A stretch of 8,298 bases of DNA from Pirellulales bacterium (GTDB lineage Bacteria > Planctomycetota > Planctomycetia > Pirellulales > Thermoguttaceae): positions 1 to 8,298 of the forward strand of contig DAOWNK010000138.1 in NCBI GenBank assembly GCA_030642635.1. The letters are read 5' to 3'. Each line of letters starts with the position of its first letter. Position 1 is the first letter of the stretch. Shown in pieces: positions 1 to 4,980 of this stretch. A program made the translations under genes and the position numbers. Below the pieces are notes generated by a model. The model was not told the DNA's origin, did no database searches, and saw only the letters and a program-made list of their open reading frames with translations.

Positions 1-160
1 AAGCCCTGCGCCAGCAGATTCTCCGAAACGAATTATCGACGATTACCCACATATGGTTGCTCCCACGAAAAATCATCGGCCTGGCCAAAAGCCTCATGGC
101 GTTGGCCACGTAGCAAAGTTCATTTCTCAGAAAGTGCAGTCATGGTAAAAACCTCCTAAA
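1..160. other. Left-edge stretch; possible partial genes on either strand, not resolved
   Basis: No gene can be assigned with confidence. On the minus strand a perfect Shine-Dalgarno (AGGAGGT, plus-strand positions 151-157) sits 8 bases before an ATG at 143. That frame encodes only MTALSEK before a TGA. Two more ATGs follow, each overlapping the previous stop as ATGA; the last frame (MRLLARPMIFRG...) stays open to the edge. This could be a leader-peptide arrangement or the frameshifted start of a decayed gene. On the plus strand all three frames are open from the edge for at least 110 bases. One of them (ALRQQILRNELSTITHIW... to a TAG near 112) has the feel of a transposase C-terminus and would suit the plus-strand terminator at 222-248. 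I cannot choose between these readings from the sequence. Confidence 0.3.
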
Positions 161-221
161 TTGAGTAAAAAGGGAATTGGAACAAAATACCGCCGGGCAG
201 AGCACCGGCCGCTACACATCT

Positions 222-248
222 GCCCCCGCACGCAGTGCGGGGGCTTTT
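222..248 (+). terminator. Rho-independent terminator, plus strand
   Basis: A perfect 10-base-pair stem (GCCCCCGCAC paired with GTGCGGGGGC) closes a 3-base GCA loop and is followed directly by TTTT at 245-248. This is the classic form of an intrinsic terminator read left to right, so it would end transcription entering from the left edge. Read on the minus strand the same stem is not followed by a T run, so it is a weaker candidate for ending the permease transcript that arrives from the right. Confidence 0.7.
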
Positions 249-317
249 ACCACCTACCGCCTACCGCATACCGCCTACCGCATACCGCATACCACCTACC
301 GCATACCACCTACCGCC
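248..317. repeat. Heptanucleotide tandem repeat, ten units (TACCRCM)
   Basis: Ten consecutive 7-base units run without interruption: TACCGCC three times, TACCGCA four times and TACCACC three times. The array starts within the T run of the adjacent terminator and overlaps the 3' end of the LptF/LptG-type gene. On the minus strand each unit reads as GGTGGTA, GGCGGTA or TGCGGTA, and the gene's TAG stop (310-312) lies inside the first such unit, so the repeat supplies the stop and the last one or two residues. Because the period is 7, the array cycles through all frames; the apparent open reading frames across it are artefacts. Resembles, in unit length only, the heptanucleotide STRR repeats of cyanobacteria. 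Confidence 0.92.
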
Positions 318-1446
318 ACATCGACTCACCCAAGGCGACGGCCGGCGGCACGAAAATCATCAGCGGCGCCCAGGCCGCCAACGCCGGATCGAGCAGGCAA
401 ATCGAACCCAAGTGCTGAAAACTTATTACCACCAACAAGAAAATCGTCGTTACGGCCATGCACATCCCGATTGCAATAAACACGTTTCGGTTCTCTCGCG
501 TTACAACCAACGGCAGACCGAGGAACAGCAGCGTAACGTCCAACAACGGCGTGACAAACCGGGTGTGGATTGCTACGCGAACGTCCGAACCAAAATCGAG
601 GCTCTTGTTCCTAAGTCCGGAAATCAACTGTGCAGTCGACGAGAACTGCCGAAACGCCCGCCCGCCGGTCAACTGCTCGAACGTCAAGTCGCTTGCTACA
701 AAACACTCGTCCGCCTTGAGCCACCCGGGTGCGTCGCGTGGGGTGATCACCACCGGCTCGTCGCCCAAGCACAGCGAAGGCAGCTTGTCCAGACCCTTCG
801 GCTGCACCATGCCGCTGAGCAGGTATCCGCCCGGCCGGTCGCCTTCCGGCGGCATGTAGTAAGCGTTTTCCGCTTCAAGTTGTTTTCCATAACGGCGCAG
901 TGCCGGCGGCATCAGAAAGTCGGGCCGTTCAATCCGCTTCCGGTCGCTGAACGTCGAAACGCCGCGGATCAGCACGTCGGTCCGGTTGTCGTATCGCGGT
1001 TGCAGCGTCTGGGCAACGTCTCCGACAAGGTCCTGCGGACGGCGTGTCAACTCGTCGCGACAGCGTGGGATAATCAACTCCCGGTTCACAGCGGCGAACA
1101 TACTGATAAATATCGCCGTGACGATAAGCGGAGCTACTACCCGAATGCGCGATATGCCGGCCGATTGCAGTGCTGTCATTTCGTTGTGACGTTGAATCCA
1201 CGAAACCGTAAACATCGCCGCGATCAACGTCAACAGCCCGGCCGTGCGATCGAAAAACACAACCGATTGGTACGCGTAAAAGGAACACAACAGCGGCAGT
1301 GTACCGCTGGTTGACTTCCCGCAACGCATGAATTCCTCCAGGTTGGTGAAGGCGTCGAAAACGACGTAAAGCCCCATCAGGCTGACGTAACAAATCACAA
1401 ACGTCTTGAGGAATTGCCGCAGCAGATATCGGTCGATAATCCACAT
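310..1446 (-). CDS. LptF/LptG family permease (YjgP/YjgQ)
   Basis: Predicted inner-membrane permease of the LptF/LptG family. In the known system LptF and LptG pair with the ATPase LptB to extract lipopolysaccharide from the inner membrane and pass it through LptC and LptA to LptD/E. The 378-residue protein has the family layout: an N-terminal amphipathic stretch (IDRYLLRQFLKTF), three membrane segments near residues 12-33, 66-83 and 102-122, a soluble periplasmic region of about 170 residues, and three C-terminal segments near 299-316, 323-345 and 352-373. The cytoplasmic loop RHNEMTALQSAGIS (86-99) matches the conserved family loop that contacts LptB. Length is typical. Its ATG overlaps the stop of the upstream aminotransferase by one base, which points to translational coupling. 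No second lptF/lptG copy and no lptB is visible, so I cannot say which paralogue this is. The stop lies within a heptamer repeat. Confidence 0.88.
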   Translation of the reverse strand: MWIIDRYLLRQFLKTFVICYVSLMGLYVVFDAFTNLEEFMRCGKSTSGTLPLLCSFYAYQSVVFFDRTAGLLTLIAAMFTVSWIQRHNEMTALQSAGISRIRVVAPLIVTAIFISMFAAVNRELIIPRCRDELTRRPQDLVGDVAQTLQPRYDNRTDVLIRGVSTFSDRKRIERPDFLMPPALRRYGKQLEAENAYYMPPEGDRPGGYLLSGMVQPKGLDKLPSLCLGDEPVVITPRDAPGWLKADECFVASDLTFEQLTGGRAFRQFSSTAQLISGLRNKSLDFGSDVRVAIHTRFVTPLLDVTLLFLGLPLVVTRENRNVFIAIGMCMAVTTIFLLVVISFQHLGSICLLDPALAAWAPLMIFVPPAVALGESMWR

Positions 1447-2720
1447 TACAATACCTCTCTGATTGCACGCCCCAGCAATTCCACCCCGCGGCGGATACTA
1501 TCGCACGATTGGACGCCGAAACTCAGCCGGAGCATGTTTTTAGTAAGTTTTGGGACGTTCGGAGGATAGCAATATTCGCCCGGCACGTATAGCACTCCTT
1601 CGTCGACCGCCCGATCGAACAACGCTCCGGAAAACCCCGTGTCGATCCCGTCGGGCAGCCGCAGCCAAACGTACAACCCGCCGGTAGGCCGCACCCAATC
1701 GACGCCGTCGATCCCGGCCAGGAACTCGTCGGCGGCAGAGAACATGGCGTCGAGCTTTTTGCGGTAACTTTCCCGTAGCCGCTGGACGTGTACGTCGAAA
1801 AAACCCTGCTCCAATACGGTGGCCATCAGCAGTTGGTTTATGTTCGGCGAGCCGAAATCGAGGTTGCCCTTCTGCGCCAACACCGGCTCGACCAGCGTCT
1901 GCGGCAAAATCCCCCAACCGACCCGGATGCCCGGCGAGAACGACTTTGAAAACGTGCCGGCGTGAATTACCACCTCGCCGGTCGGATCGAACGACCACAG
2001 GCTCGGTATATCGTCGCCATAGTAACGCAGCTCTCGATACGCGGCGTCTTCGACCAGGTATATCTTGCCATTGCGCGACCATCGCTTGGCAAGTTCAACC
2101 AACGCCGCGCGACGTTCGGCCGGAATCGACACGCCGCTGGGGTTGTCGTAGTACGTCGTTGCGTATATCGCTTTTACCCGGCCCAACTCTCCGGCGGCCT
2201 CAAACCGGGTAAGCGATTCATCGACGGCTTCCGGGATCATGCCGTGTTGGTCGATCTCGACGCCGACCGCCCGTACCCCCAGGTTGCCCAAGGTGCCCAT
2301 GTACACGAAGTAGCTCGGTGCACCGCAGATTACCACGTCGCCCGGATCCAGCAGCGTGTCACTGACCAGGAACAACAACTGGTTGCTGCCGGCCGTAATT
2401 ACCACCTGCTCCGGCGAGACGTTCAACTGCTCGGCGGTCGTGCCGTCGGCCTGAACCGTTCGTTGTAGCACGGCCTCTCGCAACAGCGGATAGCCGATGG
2501 TTGTTCCGTACTGCAATGCGGCCTTAGCCCTGGCCGGGTCGGACCAAATGGCATCGAACGCCTTTTGGGTCGATTCTATCGGCAGAGTCTCGGAATCGAC
2601 GAACCCGGCCGCCAGCGAGATAAGTTCCGGCTGTGCCAGCGTTCGCGCCATCAGCACACTGGCGATTGTCTCGCCACCGGCCCACCGTGCCCGCCGACTC
2701 AAACCGTCTTGGTTTTTCAT
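1446..2720 (-). CDS. PLP-dependent aminotransferase, class I/II fold (LysN/2-aminoadipate transaminase-like)
   Basis: Predicted cytoplasmic fold-type I aminotransferase using pyridoxal phosphate; 424 residues from the chosen start. The internal-aldimine lysine is K259 in TFSKSFSPGIRVGW, with the phosphate-binding R266 in the same motif. Other visible family landmarks are the GSNQ loop (111-114), Y137 in APSYFVY for ring stacking, N193-P194 in YDNPSG, D225 in VEDAAY for the pyridine nitrogen, and a C-terminal arginine in MLRLSFG that should bind the substrate carboxylate. The N-terminal LISLAAGFVDSETLP resembles the LysN/ArAT8/MocR-type subgroup, but there is no DNA-binding wHTH domain, so it is an enzyme rather than a MocR regulator. 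Amino-acid substrate unknown. I chose ATG 2720: the open frame runs 30 codons further from a TTG at 2810, but that extension does not look like family sequence and a promoter fits exactly at the ATG. First gene of an operon with the permease. Confidence 0.88.
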   Translation of the reverse strand: MKNQDGLSRRARWAGGETIASVLMARTLAQPELISLAAGFVDSETLPIESTQKAFDAIWSDPARAKAALQYGTTIGYPLLREAVLQRTVQADGTTAEQLNVSPEQVVITAGSNQLLFLVSDTLLDPGDVVICGAPSYFVYMGTLGNLGVRAVGVEIDQHGMIPEAVDESLTRFEAAGELGRVKAIYATTYYDNPSGVSIPAERRAALVELAKRWSRNGKIYLVEDAAYRELRYYGDDIPSLWSFDPTGEVVIHAGTFSKSFSPGIRVGWGILPQTLVEPVLAQKGNLDFGSPNINQLLMATVLEQGFFDVHVQRLRESYRKKLDAMFSAADEFLAGIDGVDWVRPTGGLYVWLRLPDGIDTGFSGALFDRAVDEGVLYVPGEYCYPPNVPKLTKNMLRLSFGVQSCDSIRRGVELLGRAIREVL

Positions 2721-2756
2721 TATGGCAGCATAGGTCAACAGGCAACCGAAAGTCAA
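2720..2756 (-). promoter_or_regulatory. Candidate sigma70-type promoter for a leaderless aminotransferase mRNA
   Basis: On the minus strand TTGACT (2751-2756) and TATGCT (2727-2732) are separated by 18 bases and match the -35 and -10 consensus at 5 of 6 and 4 of 6 positions. Only six bases separate the -10 box from the ATG at 2720, so transcription would start at or beside the A of the start codon. The absence of any Shine-Dalgarno there agrees with a leaderless transcript. This is inference from spacing and motif match. Confidence 0.45.
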
Positions 2757-2816
2757 GGTCGCAGTGTATGTCCTCCCATTTTTTGCCGGCAGAAGGTATG
2801 ATATTAGCAATATAGA

Positions 2817-2831
2817 CCGCCGGTACGGCGG
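2817..2831 (+). promoter_or_regulatory. Small hairpin in the comF 5' leader
   Basis: CCGCCG (2817-2822) and CGGCGG (2826-2831) form a perfect 6-base-pair GC stem with a GTA loop, ending 14 bases before the comF ATG. If transcribed it would sit in the comF 5' untranslated region, where a ribosome-binding site is expected but not seen. A TATGAT at 2797-2802 could be a -10 box for this transcript, although no good -35 pairs with it. Function unknown. Confidence 0.3.
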
Positions 2832-2845
2832 CTTGTATACACGAC

Positions 2846-3619
2846 ATGATAGTTCGATGTTTATACCGTTTGAGACAGACTTCCGCCCGGCTGGCCGCGC
2901 TCGGGCTGAATCTGCTGTTCCCGCCGCGGTGCGTCAACTGCAACGCCGAATTGCCGGAAGATTTGCCGGAAAACGCCGACGGACCGCGCTTGTGCGACAA
3001 CTGTCTGTTGCTGCTCGGCCCGGTGACTTGGCCATGTTGCCCTGCCTGCGGCGCCTTCGGCGTGCCGGCAGGTGAGTGCCTGTGGTGCCGGAAAGCCACG
3101 CTGAGGTTTGACACGGTTATACCTCTGGGTGGGTATCACCAAGGGATGAGCACTGTGGTGTCGCGTATGAAGCGGCCTGCCCATTATCCACTTGCGTTGG
3201 CGATGGGACGGTTGTTTGCCGAGCGTCGCGGGCGGCAGTTGGCCGATTTTCGGCCGGATGTGATCGTGCCGATACCCATGTTTCGGACTAAACGACTGTG
3301 GCGCGGGACCAACAGCCCGGAGATCATTGCCGGTTGTCTTGGTCGATATTTGGATGTTCAGGTCAAGAAGGTGTTGACATGTCGCCGTAACATCCCGCCA
3401 CAAACGGACTTATCGCCGTCGGCACGATTCCGGAACGTCCGCGGGGCATTTGTGGTGCGAGATCCGCACCACTTGGGGGGTGCAAGGGTGTTGCTGGTCG
3501 ATGATACACTCACCACTGGTGCTACGTGCAGCGAGGCCGCTAAAATGCTTAAACGTGCCGGGGCGAAAAGCGTTGCCTGCGCAGTGATCGCCCGTGCCCA
3601 GGGCGCCAGTACGACGTAG
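2846..3619 (+). CDS. comF: ComF family phosphoribosyltransferase-like protein
   Basis: ComF-type protein of 257 residues. In naturally competent bacteria ComF helps deliver incoming single-stranded DNA in the cytoplasm; many family members occur where competence has never been shown, so the role here is open. The N-terminal zinc-ribbon part has paired cysteines C29/C32, C50/C53, C65/C68 and C78/C81, preceded by the usual LLFPPRC. The C-terminal type I phosphoribosyltransferase domain carries the PRPP-binding signature VLLVDDTLTTGAT (215-227) and the ComF-typical stretch NIPPQTDLSPSARFRNVRGAF upstream of it. Length is normal for the family. The start at 2846 has no clear Shine-Dalgarno but places LLFPPRC at the expected distance from the N-terminus. 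It diverges from the aminotransferase gene and is followed 11 bases later by the DUF502 gene, so those two are probably co-transcribed. Confidence 0.93.
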   Translation: MIVRCLYRLRQTSARLAALGLNLLFPPRCVNCNAELPEDLPENADGPRLCDNCLLLLGPVTWPCCPACGAFGVPAGECLWCRKATLRFDTVIPLGGYHQGMSTVVSRMKRPAHYPLALAMGRLFAERRGRQLADFRPDVIVPIPMFRTKRLWRGTNSPEIIAGCLGRYLDVQVKKVLTCRRNIPPQTDLSPSARFRNVRGAFVVRDPHHLGGARVLLVDDTLTTGATCSEAAKMLKRAGAKSVACAVIARAQGASTT

Positions 3620-3630
3620 AATATAATCAT

Positions 3631-4527
3631 ATGACTGCCAAGCACTACAACTTCAACGACACCCCGCCGATCGAACGTCCTTTCCGCAAGGCGGTGCTCC
3701 GCGGTCTGGCGGTATTGGCCCCGCCGCTGTTCACCATTCTGATCTTCGTCTGGGTGATCAGCATGACGCATAATTACGTACTGGCCCCTCTAACCTCCGG
3801 CGCCCGCGAGGTATTCGTCTGGACAATTTCCGACACCAAGGAAGACCTGACGCTTACCGACCCGGAAAAGCAGACGGCCGTTTTCGACGGGCAGACGTAC
3901 CAAAGTATTGCCAACGGCACGTTCATTCCGCAAAAGATTTACAACCTGGTCGAGTCGAACCCCGGCGAACCGGCACCGCAGACCGCCAAGGCGATCTACC
4001 GACGATACATCAACTTGACTTACCTTCGGCCGTATTACTCGGTGCCTTTTTTCCTGACGGTGTTTGTGTTGCTGTTGTATCTGCTGGGCAAGTTCATGGC
4101 GGCCGGTATCGGACACTTCTTCTGGAATCTCCTCGAGCGTGGAATACACCGGCTACCGCTGATCCGAAACGTCTACTCGTCGGTCAAACAGGTAAGCGAT
4201 TTCCTGTTCACCGGGCGCGAGATCGAATACACGCGGGTAGTAGCCGTGGAGTATCCGCGCAAGGGCATCTGGTCGCTGGGCCTTGTCACCGGTGAGAGTA
4301 TGCTGGATATCCGCTCGGCGGCGAACGAGCCGGTGCTCTCGGTGCTTATCCCCACGTCTCCAATGCCGGTTACCGGCTATACGATAACGGTGCTGAAGAG
4401 CGAGGCGATCGACCTGAACATCACGATAGACCAGGCGTTCCAGTTCATCGTCAGTTGCGGCGTGGTAGTTCCGCCGGGGCAATTGCAGAACATAGTGCAG
4501 CCCGAGCCGGTGGTGGAAGAGAAGTAG
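3631..4527 (+). CDS. DUF502 family membrane protein with enlarged loop
   Basis: Membrane protein of the DUF502 family, which has no established biochemical function. Two membrane segments are clear, near residues 25-45 (LAPPLFTILIFVWVI) and 138-161 (VPFFLTVFVLLLYLLG). After the second comes the family hallmark PLIRNVYSSVKQVSDFLF (176-193), then a soluble beta-rich C-terminal half ending with P/V/E-rich residues. Most family members I know of are about 200-220 residues; this one has 298, the extra length being mainly an approximately 90-residue hydrophilic loop between the two membrane segments (about 46-135). That loop suggests an added extracytoplasmic domain, although orientation is not certain. 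The start follows comF by 11 bases without a recognisable ribosome-binding site. Its TAG stop forms the first bases of a heptamer repeat. Confidence 0.83.
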   Translation: MTAKHYNFNDTPPIERPFRKAVLRGLAVLAPPLFTILIFVWVISMTHNYVLAPLTSGAREVFVWTISDTKEDLTLTDPEKQTAVFDGQTYQSIANGTFIPQKIYNLVESNPGEPAPQTAKAIYRRYINLTYLRPYYSVPFFLTVFVLLLYLLGKFMAAGIGHFFWNLLERGIHRLPLIRNVYSSVKQVSDFLFTGREIEYTRVVAVEYPRKGIWSLGLVTGESMLDIRSAANEPVLSVLIPTSPMPVTGYTITVLKSEAIDLNITIDQAFQFIVSCGVVVPPGQLQNIVQPEPVVEEK

Positions 4528-4546
4528 CTGTCAGTAGTCAGCTATC
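4526..4546. repeat. Short heptanucleotide tandem repeat, three units (AGYWRTC-like)
   Basis: Three 7-base units, AGCTGTC, AGTAGTC and AGCTATC, begin inside the TAG stop codon (4525-4527) of the DUF502 gene. The units differ by up to three bases, so taken alone the array is weak. It gains weight because the other array in the window (248-317) has the same 7-base period and also carries the TAG stop of its gene. Confidence 0.5.
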
Positions 4547-4555
4547 AGGCTGGCC

Positions 4556-4570
4556 GCTTGCGGCGCAAGC
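4556..4570. terminator. Small GC hairpin downstream of the DUF502 gene
   Basis: GCTTGC (4556-4561) and GCAAGC (4565-4570) form a perfect 6-base-pair stem with a GGC loop, 28 bases after the DUF502 stop. No T run follows on either strand, so it is at best a weak or factor-assisted terminator. It may also be part of a dispersed repeat. Confidence 0.35.
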
Positions 4571-4580
4571 AGCGATTATG

Positions 4581-4637
4581 TCATACATGATTTGGGATTA
4601 GGTCGAGCAGAACATTCGTATCGACGAAAACGTTCAT
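4581..4637 (-). pseudogene. Truncated PIN-domain (VapC-like) toxin remnant
   Basis: Directly after the antitoxin stop, with two bases between, an ATG at 4637 opens the peptide MNVFVDTNVLLDLIPNHV and then a TGA. The first 13 residues are the typical opening strand of PIN-domain toxins, including the first catalytic aspartate (D6 in VFVDTNVLLD). A full PIN toxin has about 130-140 residues with three or four acidic residues around the metal site; everything after residue 18 is missing here. The sequence beyond it is a hairpin and heptamer repeat leading into the DUF502 gene, so the deletion probably removed the remainder of the toxin. The remnant cannot be a nuclease. The length and placement fit a toxin that was the second gene of an antitoxin-toxin operon. 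Confidence 0.75.
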
Positions 4638-4639
4638 AA

Positions 4640-4885
4640 TTACAGCCGATACTTCTCCGCAAGGGCATTTTCAAGGTGCTGCCGGTCGGATTTCGACTTC
4701 GACAATGTAATTACACCGGTTGCTTTTTTGGTGATCTCACCGAGCGACTTGACGACTTCACCATGTCCCACGACCGTCCGCACAAACCGATCGAACATCG
4801 ATGAAACGCTCGTATTATTTTCCATGGCAAACTGTTTGGCCTTCTCAATTACCTCGCTGTCGGCACTGAGTGTTAGTTTTGGCAT
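4640..4885 (-). CDS. DUF6364-like antitoxin, now without its toxin
   Basis: Small protein of 81 residues resembling the DUF6364 antitoxins that pair with PIN-domain toxins. It opens with the beta strand MPKLTLSADSEVIEKAKQFAMENNTSVS, which has the look of a ribbon-helix-helix DNA-binding N-terminus (strand, helix, turn, helix), and ends with a basic, charged tail (KSKSDRQHLENALAEKYRL) that in such proteins usually contacts the toxin. I start it at ATG 4885: AAAGGA lies about 7 bases before this ATG, while the GTG two codons upstream is too close to that site. The reading frame is intact although the toxin behind it is cut to 18 residues. Its base composition is more A/T-rich than its neighbours, as expected for an acquired module. 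Likely represses its own promoter through the repeats just upstream. Family assignment is by motif likeness only. Confidence 0.72.
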   Translation of the reverse strand: MPKLTLSADSEVIEKAKQFAMENNTSVSSMFDRFVRTVVGHGEVVKSLGEITKKATGVITLSKSKSDRQHLENALAEKYRL

Positions 4886-4898
4886 TGTCACATCCTTT

Positions 4899-4955
4899 CT
4901 ATATTATACGTACTCTCAACCTCTACATTATACGTGCTCTTGCAAGCCAAAGCAA
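4899..4955 (-). promoter_or_regulatory. Antitoxin promoter with two direct repeats (probable operator)
   Basis: Two 18-base repeats, 4899-4916 and 4923-4940, match at 16 of 18 positions and are spaced 24 bases apart, about two helical turns. Read on the minus strand each contains CGTATAAT, so there are two perfect TATAAT boxes (4927-4932 and 4903-4908). The upstream one pairs with TTGCTT (4950-4955) across a 17-base spacer. The predicted start near 4920 leaves the second repeat in the early transcript. Repeats covering the -10 region on one face of the helix are what an autorepressing antitoxin would bind. The start of the divergent plus-strand gene is only 41 bases from the outer repeat, so binding could influence that gene as well. 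Confidence 0.55.
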
Positions 4956-4980
4956 GTGCGACCGAAATGAAATTACTCCA

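Noticed and set aside
248..317. Heptamer array as a CRISPR array
   Set aside because: Units are 7 bases and contiguous with no spacers, and no cas gene is present.
235..1314. Long plus-strand open frame opposite the permease gene
   Set aside because: It begins in the heptamer repeat and its product is rich in R, Q and H with no domain; the minus-strand frame has the clear LptF/LptG layout. It is an antisense shadow of GC-rich coding sequence.
2721..2810. 30-codon N-terminal extension of the aminotransferase from a TTG start
   Set aside because: The added residues lack family likeness, cover a plausible promoter, and no ribosome site stands at a good distance from the TTG.
3622..3627. Perfect TATAAT just before the DUF502 start as a separate promoter
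   Set aside because: No -35 element lies at 16-18 bases upstream, and the implied start would fall inside the coding sequence.
4538..4585. Continuation of the PIN toxin in another frame after the TGA
   Set aside because: The shifted frame gives only about 16 residues (MYDIIAACAASG...) with no PIN likeness and runs into the hairpin and heptamer repeat.
4870..4980. 37-codon upstream extension of the spermidine-synthase-like protein
   Set aside because: It translates the antitoxin start and its operator repeats; the membrane protein begins naturally at MKLRDYQRDA.
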